A stretch of DNA of 64,000 nt from Acidimicrobiia bacterium (GCA_016871315.1 VFZE01000003.1:62001-126000), one strand, 5' to 3'. Positions 42,191 through 51,840 are shown, counted from the stretch's first letter. Translations and numbers: made by a program. The notes: generated by a model from the letters alone, not told the origin.

Positions 42191-43552
42191 CTACAGGTTT
42201 TCCACGAGGCGTTGCACCTCCTCAAACAGCTTGTCGAGCGCATCCTTGCTGCGCGCTTCGGCGGCGATGCGCACGAACGGCTCGGTATTGGAAGGCCGCA
42301 CATGGATCCAGCGGTCGGCGAAAACCAGCTTGGCGCCATCGCCGCGGTCGACGGCCGCGTCCGGATAGTTTCGCTCCAGCAGCGGAATCAGCGGCCCGAT
42401 CATCCGGCCCTGGCTCGGCAGTTGCTCGTGGCGGCGGAAGTAGCGCGGCTGCTCTTCGGCGAGCGCGGAAAGCGGACGTCCGGTTGCGGCCATGTGGTCC
42501 AGCAGGAAGGCCATGCCGGTATAGCTGTCGCGGCAGAGATGAACGGCCGGGCAGATGACGCCGCCGCTTGAACCCTCTCCGCCGATCGCGGCTCCTACGG
42601 CCTCCATGGCGTCGACGACGTTGGCCTCGCCAACCGGCGTGCGGTGAACCTTGCGGCCATGGCGGCTGGCGACATCGTCGATGACCCAGGAGGTGCTGAG
42701 GTTCACGACTACGTCGCCGGAGAGGCGCGGCAGCGCGGCGTCCATGACCAGCGCCAGCATGTCGTCGTTGTCGAGCACACGGCCGGTCTCATCGGCCACC
42801 GCGAGACGGTCGCCGTCAGGGTCCTGAGCGAAACCGATCTGGGCTCCCGTGCGCCGGACAAGTTCCGTCAAAGAGGTGAGGGTGTCGGGACGCGGTTCGG
42901 CGATGCGCGGGAACGGCTGGGCGGGATCGGTGGAGATGGAATCCAGCCGGCAGCCAAGCCACTCGCCGAGGAACAGTGGGCTCATCAACGAGCCTGCGCC
43001 GTTGACTGCGTCGAGAGCTACGCGGAAGCCCCGCCCGCGAATGCGGTCAGCATCGACCTGCCCGAGAACGCGATCGATGTGCAGCCTGGCGGGTGCATCG
43101 CGTTCGGAGCAAACCGAGCCGATCTCCTCGTTGCGTGCGTGATAGTAGTTGCTCTGGTGGTACAGGTCGATCAGTTCCCCGCGCTCGTGGTGGTTGAAAA
43201 AGAGGCCGCGGGCGTTGAATAGCTTGAGGGCGTTGTATTCGGGCGGATTGTGAGAAGCGGTGACGGCGATGCCGCCGCGTGCGCCGGTGGCGCCTGCGTA
43301 CATTTGAATCGTGGGGGTGGGAAGCAGTCCGAGTTCGACCACATCGCAACCGGCGGCGAGCAGGCCGCAGTGGACGGCGTGCTGGAGCATGGGTCCGCTG
43401 GCGCGGGAGTCCCTGCCTACGGCGACGCGGCCTTTGCCGACGTAGGTGCCGAAGGCTTGGGCAAAGGCGGCGGCGAGACCGGGAGTGAGGAAAGGGCCAA
43501 CGACGCCGCGGATGCCGGAGACGCCGATTTTGAGGAGGTGCTGGCGTTGCAA
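42191..43552 (-). CDS. phosphohexomutase (phosphoglucosamine mutase/phosphomannomutase)
   Basis: A 453-residue alpha-D-phosphohexomutase. The phosphoserine loop is VTASHNPPEYNALK (Ser100), the metal loop is FAQDPDGDRLAVAD, the sugar-binding loop is GGEGSSGGVI, and the phosphate-binding loop is RPSNTEPFVRI. The start MQRQHLLKIGVSGIRGVVG and the set of loops are close to GlmM, but the SSGGVI sugar loop differs from typical GlmM, so mannose or glucose phosphate may be the substrate. The start is TTG 43552. It converges on the transglutaminase-like gene with three bases between. Confidence 0.88.
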   Translation of the reverse strand: MQRQHLLKIGVSGIRGVVGPFLTPGLAAAFAQAFGTYVGKGRVAVGRDSRASGPMLQHAVHCGLLAAGCDVVELGLLPTPTIQMYAGATGARGGIAVTASHNPPEYNALKLFNARGLFFNHHERGELIDLYHQSNYYHARNEEIGSVCSERDAPARLHIDRVLGQVDADRIRGRGFRVALDAVNGAGSLMSPLFLGEWLGCRLDSISTDPAQPFPRIAEPRPDTLTSLTELVRRTGAQIGFAQDPDGDRLAVADETGRVLDNDDMLALVMDAALPRLSGDVVVNLSTSWVIDDVASRHGRKVHRTPVGEANVVDAMEAVGAAIGGEGSSGGVICPAVHLCRDSYTGMAFLLDHMAATGRPLSALAEEQPRYFRRHEQLPSQGRMIGPLIPLLERNYPDAAVDRGDGAKLVFADRWIHVRPSNTEPFVRIAAEARSKDALDKLFEEVQRLVENL

Positions 43553-43583
43553 GGTAGAGAAAGGATTGTAGCACTGGAAGCGT

Positions 43584-43612
43584 TTGCGACTTCGCCTGAC
43601 CGGGTGTATGCT
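43584..43612 (+). promoter_or_regulatory. putative promoter of the TonB receptor
   Basis: TTGCGA (43584-43589), exactly 17 bases, then TATGCT (43607-43612). A short leader follows with a strong ribosome site AAGGGAGG (43631-43638) eight bases before ATG 43646. Confidence 0.5.
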
Positions 43613-43645
43613 GGCTACATCTTCTGCTTTAAGGGAGGTTTCTCC

Positions 43646-46600
43646 ATGCGTCTTGCCTCATCCCTGCTCGCAATTCTCAGCCTTACCGCCTCGTCCGCTC
43701 TCGCACAAGAGTCCCGCGCCACTATCATCGGGCGCACCATCGATCCCACAGGTGCGCTCGTCGCCGGCGCGACGGTAAAGGCAGCCAACACCGCTACCAA
43801 TATCACCGCAAATTCGGTCACTAACGAGGGCGGCAACTTCGAGATTCCTTATCTGCTTCCCGGCCTCTACCGCGTGACCGTGGAGATGACGGGGTTCAAG
43901 CGCGCGGTGCGCGACAAGATCGAGCTGCGCGTCAACGACCGTATGATGCTGGACTTCACGCTCGAGCTGGGCGACGTAGCCGAGTCCGTGGTGGTGACGG
44001 GCGAAACGCCGATGCTGGAAACGGCCAACGCCAGCATCGGTCTGATCATGGACGAGCGGCGCGTGGCGGAACTGCCGGTGGTCGGCGGCAATCCTTTTTA
44101 CCTTTCCCGGCTGACGCCCGGAGTTTTGTCGAGCGGCGGCCGTTCGGCAGGCAACCCGATGGACAATGGCGCGGCGACGGGCGTCATCGTGAACGGCACC
44201 CGCGGCGGATCGAGTGAAGTGATGGTGGACGGCTCGCCGAACATGACCAACCGCAACGCGGTGTTTTCCCCTCCGCAGGATCTGGTGCAGGAGTTCAAGA
44301 TCCAAACGGCGACCTATGACGCCTCAATCGGCCACGCCGCCGGCGCCATGACGAACGTGAGCATGAAATCGGGCTCTAACGCTCTGCACGGGACGGGCTA
44401 CTATAACGACTCGCGGCACCGGGCCATTCCCTGGTTCACCAACCGGTTCCTGGCCGATCCGCGGAATAACCTGACGCCCGAGGAGCGCGCACGGCAGATC
44501 CCAAGCTGGCTGCACCGGCGCTGGGGCGCGACAATGACCGGCCCGGTGTGGATTCCGAAAGCCTACGACGGGCGCAACAAGACGTTTTGGACTTTTGGTT
44601 TTGAAGATCTGGAGATCGTCCGCAACCTCAGCTTCACGGGCACCGTGCCGACAGAGGCGCAGCGGCGCGGGGATTTTTCGGCTCTGCTGGCGCTGGGCTC
44701 CCGGTATCAGATCTACGATCCGTTCACGATCGCGGCGGCTCCGAACGGGCGGTTCAGCCGGCAGCCATTGCCCGGCAACATCGTGCCTTCCAGCCGTATC
44801 GACCCCGTGGCGGCGAGAATCATCAGTTTCTATCCCATGCCGAACCAGCCAAACCTGAACGTGGAGCAGCGCGACAACTTCTTCCATACGCGGAACATTC
44901 TGAGGGAGAACTACACTTACACGAGCCGCGTGGACCACAGCTTTGGTGAGAAGAACCGCTTCTTCCTGCGGTGGAACAATTCGCAGCACGACAATTCCGA
45001 AAACGCGATGGGAACGATCACCAACCACGACCTGCTGGACCGTACGGGCTGGGGCATCGTTGCCGATGATGTGCATGTGATCAATCCTGGGCTTCTACTG
45101 AACGTCCGGTACGGAATCAGCTATCAGAGCGACATTAACAACCGCGGCTCGCAGGGCTTCGACCTGCTGTCGCTGGGCTTTCCATCGAGGCTGGTGAATG
45201 AGATTGTCTCCAAGCTAGGTCCGAACGGGATCGCGTTTCCGAATGTGCAGGTGGACGGTGGGGCTTACACGGCCCTGAGCAACAATGGCGGAAGCAGCGC
45301 GGGCACAAACTACCACACCGCGTCAGCGACGCTGACGCGGATTGCCGGGAGCCACAGCATGCGCTGGGGAACCGAGTACCGGCTGATGCGGGAGACGGGC
45401 TTCAACTTCGGATCGGTGGCGCCGCAGCTGATCTTCGGCAACGGTTTCACGCGGGGACCGCTGGACAATTCCCCGGCCTCGCCGATCGGACAGGGGATGG
45501 CGTCGATGCTGTTCGGCATCGCGACCAGCGGCACCATTAACAACAACGCCTCCCGCGCGGAGGAGTCCAGTTATATCGGGTTCTATTTCCAGGACGACTG
45601 GCGGCTGACCTCGAAGCTTACAGTGAACCTAGGGCTGCGCTGGGAATACGAGACCCCCATCACGGAGCGCTACAACCGCAGCATCCGCGACTTCGACTTC
45701 TCCACAGCGAGCCCGATTTCGCAGCGCGTGCTGGCCAACTATGCGCGGTCGCCGATTCCAGAGGTTGCCGCGTCGAGCTTCCGCACGATGGGCGGTTTGC
45801 GCTTTGCGGGCATGGGAGGGCAGCCGAACGGCCTGTGGCGGGGCGACCGCAACAACTTCGCGCCGCGCGCTGGCCTGGCCTACCAGCTGAACCGTAAGAC
45901 GGTGATCCGCGCCGGTTACGGCATCTTCTTCGACGTGGTGGGTGTAGACCGCAACGGCGTGAACCAGGGCGGCTTCAATCAGCCGACGAACCTGATCCCG
46001 ACGCTCGACAACGGGCTGACCTACGTGGCCACGTTACGGAATCCGTTTCCGAACGGGATCGAGGATGCACAAGGTGCATCGGGCGGCTTGAACACTTTCC
46101 TCGGCCGCAGTGTGAGCTTCTTCAATGACCGGCCGCTGAATCCGTACATGCAGCGGTGGTCGTTCTCGATTCAGCGGCAGCTGCCGAGCCGGATCGTGGC
46201 CGATATTTCCTACGTCGGCAACCGGGGCACGAAGTTGCCGGTGAGTACGGAAATGAACCCGATACCGCGCCAGTATCTTTCGACCTCTGCGTCTCGCGAC
46301 CAGACGACGATCGACTTCTTGAGCAGGCAGGTGAACAGCCCGTTCTTCGGCATGGCGGAGTTCGCGGGGACGGGGCTGGCGAATCAAAGAGTGGGCGTGG
46401 CGCAGCTGCTGCGTCCGTTCCCGCACTTCGGCGACATCACGGCGACGCTGCCGGCGGGCTACAGCTACTATCACTCGCTGCAGGTGGCGGTGGAGAAGCG
46501 CATGAGCGACGGCCTGACGTTCCAGTCCTCCTGGACGTGGTCGAAATTCATGGAAGGCACAGGCTACTTGAACGACACCGATCCGTTCCTGGAAAAGGTG

Positions 46601-47152
46601 ATTTCCGACCAGGACTTCACGCACCGGTTTGTGATCAGCACCATCTGGGAAGTTCCTGTCGGACGGAACCGGAAGTGGCTGGCCAACATGCGCCCGATCG
46701 CAGATCATATTGCCGGCGGCTGGCAGCTGCAAGGCTGGTATGAGGGGCAGACGGGCCAGGCTCTTGGCTTCGGCAACGCGATCTTCACAGGCAACCTGCA
46801 AGACATCGAGCTTCCGGTCAGTGAGCGGCGCGCGGAGCGGTGGTTCAACGTGGACGCCGGATTCAATCGGAACCCGCAGCAGGTGCTGGCAAACAACTTA
46901 CGCGGCTTGAACTCGCGGTTTAACGGCGTGCGCAGCGACGGGATCAACAACTGGGATCTGTCGCTGTTTAAGAACTTCCGGGTGCGCGAAGGCGTGACGG
47001 CGCAGTTCCGCATTGAGAACTACAACGCGCTCAACCACGTCCAGTTCGCGAACCCGAACACGAACCCGGTGAGCGCCGCGTTCGGCACGATCACAGGGGA
47101 GAAAGGACACGGGCAGCGGCAGCTGACGTTCGGCATCAAGCTAATGTTCTGA
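43646..47152 (+). CDS. Oar-like TonB-dependent receptor with carboxypeptidase-regulatory domain
   Basis: A 1168-residue outer-membrane protein. Signal peptide: SSLLAILSLTASSALA. Residues about 25-105 form the carboxypeptidase-regulatory-like beta sandwich (GRTIDPTGALVAGATVKAAN, PGLYRVTVEMTGFKRAV). A plug-like region follows (VIVNGTRGGSSEVMVDGSPN, VQEFKIQTATYDASIGHAAG), then a large beta-barrel with many aromatic-ended strands, closing GQRQLTFGIKLMF with the terminal Phe required for barrel insertion. This architecture is expanded in Acidobacteria and thought to import large substrates such as oligosaccharides or peptides. ATG 43646 is chosen for the signal peptide and ribosome site. Two sulfatases lie downstream. 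Confidence 0.95.
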   Translation: MRLASSLLAILSLTASSALAQESRATIIGRTIDPTGALVAGATVKAANTATNITANSVTNEGGNFEIPYLLPGLYRVTVEMTGFKRAVRDKIELRVNDRMMLDFTLELGDVAESVVVTGETPMLETANASIGLIMDERRVAELPVVGGNPFYLSRLTPGVLSSGGRSAGNPMDNGAATGVIVNGTRGGSSEVMVDGSPNMTNRNAVFSPPQDLVQEFKIQTATYDASIGHAAGAMTNVSMKSGSNALHGTGYYNDSRHRAIPWFTNRFLADPRNNLTPEERARQIPSWLHRRWGATMTGPVWIPKAYDGRNKTFWTFGFEDLEIVRNLSFTGTVPTEAQRRGDFSALLALGSRYQIYDPFTIAAAPNGRFSRQPLPGNIVPSSRIDPVAARIISFYPMPNQPNLNVEQRDNFFHTRNILRENYTYTSRVDHSFGEKNRFFLRWNNSQHDNSENAMGTITNHDLLDRTGWGIVADDVHVINPGLLLNVRYGISYQSDINNRGSQGFDLLSLGFPSRLVNEIVSKLGPNGIAFPNVQVDGGAYTALSNNGGSSAGTNYHTASATLTRIAGSHSMRWGTEYRLMRETGFNFGSVAPQLIFGNGFTRGPLDNSPASPIGQGMASMLFGIATSGTINNNASRAEESSYIGFYFQDDWRLTSKLTVNLGLRWEYETPITERYNRSIRDFDFSTASPISQRVLANYARSPIPEVAASSFRTMGGLRFAGMGGQPNGLWRGDRNNFAPRAGLAYQLNRKTVIRAGYGIFFDVVGVDRNGVNQGGFNQPTNLIPTLDNGLTYVATLRNPFPNGIEDAQGASGGLNTFLGRSVSFFNDRPLNPYMQRWSFSIQRQLPSRIVADISYVGNRGTKLPVSTEMNPIPRQYLSTSASRDQTTIDFLSRQVNSPFFGMAEFAGTGLANQRVGVAQLLRPFPHFGDITATLPAGYSYYHSLQVAVEKRMSDGLTFQSSWTWSKFMEGTGYLNDTDPFLEKVISDQDFTHRFVISTIWEVPVGRNRKWLANMRPIADHIAGGWQLQGWYEGQTGQALGFGNAIFTGNLQDIELPVSERRAERWFNVDAGFNRNPQQVLANNLRGLNSRFNGVRSDGINNWDLSLFKNFRVREGVTAQFRIENYNALNHVQFANPNTNPVSAAFGTITGEKGHGQRQLTFGIKLMF

Positions 47153-47177
47153 GGATGGCGGCCCCGAACAGCCGCCT

Positions 47178-47303
47178 TCAGGCGCCGTGCTTCTTGAAAT
47201 GCTCCATCAGCCGGCGCGCCGCGAGTTTGGTCACGAAAAACTGGCGCCTGTTGTGATCGGCGACCGGAAGCAGGCTGAGCACGTCGGAATCATGGGTGGA
47301 CAT
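47178..47303 (-). pseudogene. dienelactone hydrolase remnant (N- and C-terminus joined)
   Basis: A 41-codon frame. The first part (MSTHDSDVLSLLPVADHNRR, QFFVTKLAA) is what I know as the N-terminus, with Tat-like motif, of exported dienelactone hydrolases. The last twelve codons (RRLMEHFKKHGA) match the usual C-terminal helix of the same family. The whole alpha/beta hydrolase core, around 230 residues, is missing. The frame is preserved across the junction. Translation is possible but no enzyme can result. It lies between the TonB receptor and a sulfatase gene. Confidence 0.55.
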
Positions 47304-47325
47304 GCCGGTATTGTATCGAGAGCCA

Positions 47326-49089
47326 TTACCAGGAATCCAGGATGCGGCGCGCAACGCGGGAGGGATACTCCCGCCCGGGCTGTGCGGCGATGGCGCGCAG
47401 CTGCGTTTCCGCCGCGCGCGACCGCGGACCCATCTCATCCAGCGCAATTGCCGCCATCAGACGCACCGATTCCACTTCATGCTCCAGCAACTGTGCAAGC
47501 GCGGAGGCGTCGCGGAGGTTCGCCGCCGCGGCAATGCGTACCGCCGGCGAGGGATCCTTGAGCAATCCGGCCCCGTCGGGCAGATGGCGCGCGGCCCAGT
47601 AGCGCACGGCGGGATGTGGATCCTGCGCGGCGGCGCGATTAGGTGACGTTGCCGCCGCCAATACGCGCTTGGCCAGAGTTGTGTTCTCCGGAGCCCGCAT
47701 CATCGCCCAGCGGCTCCCATATCTGCGCTCCCCTTCGACAAGCTCCGGTTCGGGAATCAGCCCCACGTCGCGCGTGTCGCGCATCCAGCGCTGATGTTCG
47801 GCGCGGAGGCGGTTCAAGGTGGCGCCTTGCGCCGGATCGGCGGCCAGATTGCGGATCTCGTGCGGGTCGGCCTGCAAGTCGTAGAGTTCTTCGACCGGCT
47901 TACTGAGGCTCATGAATTGCGCCGCGGCGGGGGGAAGCTTGCTTTCCGCGTGCAGCCGGCGCAACTCCTTCATGGTGTCGCCGCTTTCCGGCGTCTCCAT
48001 GTGCTGGTAATAGGGCTTGCCGGGCTCGTAGTTGCGGATATAACGGTACCGGTTGTCGCGCACGGCGCGGATGATGTCGTAGCGCTCATCCATGCGGTCA
48101 CGCGCCCCGTGAATGTAGCGGCGCGGCGGCGTCAGCTTCGCGCCAAGAAACGCCCGCCCCTGAAACTGCGGCGCCGGCGCGGCTCCGGCGAGATGGAGCA
48201 TCGTCGGCGCCAGATCGATCATGCTGACCAGCTGACCGTCCGTCGACCCGGGCTTGCCCTGTCCCGCGGCGCGGAACTTCTCCGGAATCCGCGCGATCAT
48301 CGGAACGCGCGTGCCGGAGTCGTAGAGCCAGCGCTTGGCACGCGGCAGCCCGACGCCATGATCGCCCCAGTAGAAGACGATGGTGTCTTCCAGCAGTCCA
48401 GCCTCCTCGAGCTCCCGCAGCCGCGTGGCTACTTGATAATCCATGGCCGTGACGGCTTCGTAGTAGTTGGCCCAGTCGCGGCGGACAGCGGGAGTGTCGG
48501 GATGATAGGGAGGCAGGACCAGCCGCGCCGGGTCGCGCCGCTCGGAGGGCTTCAGCTGCTTGATGGCCTCTTCAAACTGCTTGCCGCGCCAGGTGAGGCG
48601 GCTCTCGTGGGAAACCTCGAAGTTAAAAACCGCGAAGAAGGGCTGTCCAGCCTTGCGTTTGCGCCAGTGGGCGTCGCGGCCTGATTCGTCCCAGGCTTTC
48701 GGAGGCACATCGAAGTTGTAATCGGTCTTCGCGTTGATGGTGCAGTAGTAGCCGGCATCCCGCAGGAATTCCGGGAAGCATTTCACGTGCGGCGGAAGCG
48801 CGGCTCTGGACCGCATGTGCATGGAGCCAAGCGACGAGGGAAACATGCCGGTGATGATGCCGGAACGCGACGGCGCGCAGACACCGGCCACGGTGTAGGC
48901 ATTCGTGTAGCGCACGCCTTCGGAGGCCAGTTTGTCGAGCGTGGGCGTGATGGCGTGCGGATCGCCATAGCAGCCGAGATTAGGTGATGTGTCTTCGCTC
49001 GACAACCACAGAATGTTGGGGCGCTGTTCAGCGGCCAGCAGCGCGGGTGCGCCGGCCAGCAGCGCGCGTCTTGACAGAATCGTGGGCAT
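47326..49089 (-). CDS. exported sulfatase with C-terminal HEAT repeats
   Basis: A 587-residue type I sulfatase. The leader LSRRALLAGAPALLAAEQ is short and Tat-like. PNILWLSSEDTSPNLGCYG supplies metal-binding acids, and the formylglycine site is VCAPSRSG (Cys71, C-x-P-S-R). YWGDHGVGLPRAKRWLYDSG contains further metal and substrate residues. After about residue 470 the sequence becomes Ala/Leu-rich helical repeats (DPHPAVRYWAARHL, DPSPAVRIAAAANLRDA, EVESVRLMAAIALDEMG) read as HEAT repeats. Requires a formylglycine-generating enzyme not in this window. Divergent from the next sulfatase with 17 bases between the starts. Confidence 0.93.
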   Translation of the reverse strand: MPTILSRRALLAGAPALLAAEQRPNILWLSSEDTSPNLGCYGDPHAITPTLDKLASEGVRYTNAYTVAGVCAPSRSGIITGMFPSSLGSMHMRSRAALPPHVKCFPEFLRDAGYYCTINAKTDYNFDVPPKAWDESGRDAHWRKRKAGQPFFAVFNFEVSHESRLTWRGKQFEEAIKQLKPSERRDPARLVLPPYHPDTPAVRRDWANYYEAVTAMDYQVATRLRELEEAGLLEDTIVFYWGDHGVGLPRAKRWLYDSGTRVPMIARIPEKFRAAGQGKPGSTDGQLVSMIDLAPTMLHLAGAAPAPQFQGRAFLGAKLTPPRRYIHGARDRMDERYDIIRAVRDNRYRYIRNYEPGKPYYQHMETPESGDTMKELRRLHAESKLPPAAAQFMSLSKPVEELYDLQADPHEIRNLAADPAQGATLNRLRAEHQRWMRDTRDVGLIPEPELVEGERRYGSRWAMMRAPENTTLAKRVLAAATSPNRAAAQDPHPAVRYWAARHLPDGAGLLKDPSPAVRIAAAANLRDASALAQLLEHEVESVRLMAAIALDEMGPRSRAAETQLRAIAAQPGREYPSRVARRILDSW

Positions 49090-49106
49090 TGGGGACCATT
49101 CTAACC

Positions 49107-50483
49107 ATGCTGCGACGCGAGTTTCTTTCTTTCGGAGCGGCTGCCGCGCTGGCTCAACAGCGCAAGCGGCCCAACTTCATCTTTCTGTTCGCCGATGATC
49201 TCGGCTGGGGCGACCTGGGTTGCTACGGAAACACCCATATCAAAACGCCGAACCTGGACCGGCTGGCGGGACAGGGAACTCTGTTCACCCAGTTTTACGT
49301 GAACTCGGGTGTCTGCTCGCCGAGCCGCACCGGTTTCATGACCGGGCAATATCCGGCGCGCCACCGCATCCACGGCCACCTTGCAGAGGAGCAGCAGAAC
49401 GCGCGCCGCGGCATGCCCAACTTTCTCGATCCGAAGGTGCCCAACCTGGCGCGGCTGCTGAAGGAGAACGGCTACGCCACGGCGCACTACGGAAAATGGC
49501 ACTTGGGCAATGGCGAGGGCGCACCGCCTCCGGAAGCCTACGGCTTCGACGACAGCCGCACCGTGAATTCCAACGGTAAGGGCTGGGAGGAGGAGCGCGA
49601 CCCGTGGTTCCGCGCGCGTTCCACCAGCTACATCGTCGATGAGACGATCCGCTTCATCGAAAACAACCGCGAGCGGCCCTTCTATGTGAACACCTGGACG
49701 CTGGTGCCGCATGCCACTTTGAATCCGACCGAGGAACAGATGAAGCCGTATGCCAATCACGCGCCTATCGGGATCGGGCACAAGTCGGCGGCGCAGATCT
49801 ACTACGCCTCGGTGACTGATCTCGATAACCAAGTGGGACGGCTGATGGCGCGGCTGGAGACCATCGGCCTGGCGCGCGACACGCTGATCTTCTTTTCCAG
49901 CGACAACGGCCCGGAGGATATCCACATACGCAACGCCGCCCATAGCGGAATCGGTTCGCCGGGTCCCCTGCGCGGGCGCAAACGCAGCCTTTATGAAGGC
50001 GGCGTGAGAACGCCGTGCCTGGTGCGCTGGCCCGCCGCGATTCCCCCCGGCCGTGTTGATAAGGACTCCGTTCTGACGGGCGTCGATTTTCTGCCGACCA
50101 TGGCAAAGCTTGCCGGAGTGAGCACGCCGCCCGGACATGCTCTGGATGGAGAGGATCGCAGCACGGCGTTCGAATCGCCTGCCGCTCGCAGCAAGCCCAT
50201 TTACTGGGAATGGCGGTTCAACATCGCCGGGCATGTGATCAACCGGAGCCCGATGCTGGCAATGCGCGAAGGTGATTGGAAATTGCTCATGAACCCGGAC
50301 CGTAGCCGCGTGGAGCTATACGAGATTCCGCGCGATCCCTCGGAGTTGAACAACCGTGCCCCGGAAAAGCCGGAGATCGTGGCCCGGATGAGCCCGAAGC
50401 TTCTGGCCTGGCAAAAGCAGCTTCCGCCGGGGCCGGTGGAACCGGCCGCGGGCCGCAATGATTACCCGTGGCCGGGCCGCTAG
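49107..50483 (+). CDS. exported type I sulfatase
   Basis: A 458-residue arylsulfatase A-like enzyme. The N-terminus MLRREFLSFGAAAALAQ is a Tat-like leader. FIFLFADDLGWGDLGCYG holds the metal-binding aspartates, VCSPSRTGFMTGQYPARHRI the formylglycine cysteine (Cys70), HYGKWHLG the conserved Lys and His, and FFSSDNGPED the second metal site. The typical C-terminal part KPIYWEWRFNIAGHVINRSP follows. Targets are probably sulfated polysaccharides. It is divergent from the HEAT sulfatase and only distantly similar to it, so the two may act on different linkages of one substrate. Confidence 0.95.
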   Translation: MLRREFLSFGAAAALAQQRKRPNFIFLFADDLGWGDLGCYGNTHIKTPNLDRLAGQGTLFTQFYVNSGVCSPSRTGFMTGQYPARHRIHGHLAEEQQNARRGMPNFLDPKVPNLARLLKENGYATAHYGKWHLGNGEGAPPPEAYGFDDSRTVNSNGKGWEEERDPWFRARSTSYIVDETIRFIENNRERPFYVNTWTLVPHATLNPTEEQMKPYANHAPIGIGHKSAAQIYYASVTDLDNQVGRLMARLETIGLARDTLIFFSSDNGPEDIHIRNAAHSGIGSPGPLRGRKRSLYEGGVRTPCLVRWPAAIPPGRVDKDSVLTGVDFLPTMAKLAGVSTPPGHALDGEDRSTAFESPAARSKPIYWEWRFNIAGHVINRSPMLAMREGDWKLLMNPDRSRVELYEIPRDPSELNNRAPEKPEIVARMSPKLLAWQKQLPPGPVEPAAGRNDYPWPGR

Positions 50484-50574
50484 TACTCCACCTTTTACGT
50501 AGCCTTAACTTTCCACGCGGTTTCCACAGTAACTCGGCCGCCCTCCCTACGCACCTTATGTTGCAGGAGGCACA

Positions 50575-51840
50575 GTGAAGCAAGCAAAGAATCGCAGATA
50601 CCCGTGGCTGAAGTTGTCGCTTGCCGTGGGCGCCGCGCTGGCGTTGACGCTGCTGGTCAACTCCATCAACCAATACCGTTATGTTTCCGGGCGCGTGATT
50701 ACGCATCATCTTCAGGGTGAGGCAAGCGGCGCTCCCCTGTCGGGCGAAAAGATCCGGTCCCGGTTATCTAACCGCGAGACGATTACCGAAGTTCGCGAGA
50801 CGGTGAATGGCCCCGTGCTGGTTACCGTGGCTGCCTTCCGTGTGATGCAGGGTCCGCCGCCGGCGCCGGGCCGCAGGCGTCCCCACCTGATGGAAATGGC
50901 CTTGTATATGGATTCGGCCGATGCGATTTTCTGGCCGCTGCGCCGGAACCTGATCATCAACTGCTCTGCCGCGCTGGCGCTGCTGGGCGCGCTGTTGGTG
51001 ATGAGCCTGCGGTTCCCGGTCTATGTTCGCGGGAAGCAGCTGGAACAGCAGATGGCCTTGGCGCGCTCGGTTCAGCAGGACTTGATGCCGGCCGCCGGCA
51101 ATGCGGGGCCGCACGTGGAGGCGGCCGCCGAGTGTGAGCCGGCCTGGCAGGTTGGCGGCGACTTTTATGACATCTTTCCCGCGGGCGGTTCGAATGTGGC
51201 GATGGCGCTGGGCGACGTTTCCGGCAAGGGGCTGCCCGCCGCGCTGCTGATGCGGCTGATTCACGGCGGCGTGCGGTCCAGCGCCTGGCACCAGAGCCCG
51301 GCGCAGCATGAGGAATCTTCGCGGCAGCTGAACCAGCTGCTGTTGACGCAGAGCTCGCAGGCGCAGTTCGCAAGCATGTTCTGGTGCTATTACGAGCCGC
51401 GGATCGAACTTCTGCGCTATGTCAACGCCGGGCATTGCCCGCCGTTGCTGCTGCAGGCGGGGGAGACGCGGATCGAGCGGCTGAACGGCGGCGGCCCGGT
51501 GCTGGGGCTGTTGAAGGACGCAGGCTACCGGCAGGAGGCGGTGCCGTTTTCCCCCGGCGACCTTTTGGTGCTCTATTCCGACGGCATCGTGGAAGCTACG
51601 AATGGCGATGGTGAGGAGTTCGGTGAGGAGCGGCTGTGCGCCGCTTTGCTCAGGCTTCGCGCCGGCAGCGCCGAGGAGATCCGCGCCGGGCTGCTTGGGG
51701 AACTGAAGGCGTTTCTCGGCGGCGAACAGCCCGAGGACGACCGCACGCTGATGATCGTCCGCGCGCAATCCGTCCCCGCCGAGGATGTAGATGAAGCCCT
51801 GGCGAACCTACTCGAGGGTATGTCCGCCGTTCACGGATAG
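50575..51840 (+). CDS. membrane PP2C-type serine phosphatase (SpoIIE/RsbU-like)
   Basis: A 421-residue protein. Helix one lies at about 14-31, a periplasmic domain of about 95 residues follows, and helix two is near 125-147 (LIINCSAALALLGALLVMSL). After a linker comes the PP2C-SpoIIE domain with QVGGDFYDIF, ALGDVSGKGLPAALLM, YVNAGHCPPLLL, LVLYSDGIVEATNGDGEEFG and DDRTLMIVR, which together give the metal-binding aspartates. Such phosphatases usually act on anti-anti-sigma factors in partner-switching pathways. The start is GTG 50575. It overlaps the convergent SDR gene by 33 bases. Confidence 0.92.
   Translation: MKQAKNRRYPWLKLSLAVGAALALTLLVNSINQYRYVSGRVITHHLQGEASGAPLSGEKIRSRLSNRETITEVRETVNGPVLVTVAAFRVMQGPPPAPGRRRPHLMEMALYMDSADAIFWPLRRNLIINCSAALALLGALLVMSLRFPVYVRGKQLEQQMALARSVQQDLMPAAGNAGPHVEAAAECEPAWQVGGDFYDIFPAGGSNVAMALGDVSGKGLPAALLMRLIHGGVRSSAWHQSPAQHEESSRQLNQLLLTQSSQAQFASMFWCYYEPRIELLRYVNAGHCPPLLLQAGETRIERLNGGGPVLGLLKDAGYRQEAVPFSPGDLLVLYSDGIVEATNGDGEEFGEERLCAALLRLRAGSAEEIRAGLLGELKAFLGGEQPEDDRTLMIVRAQSVPAEDVDEALANLLEGMSAVHG

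Noticed and set aside
43250-43645. Longer N-terminus for the TonB receptor
   Set aside because: The extra 132 codons run antisense through the phosphohexomutase gene; the signal peptide and ribosome site fix the start at 43646.
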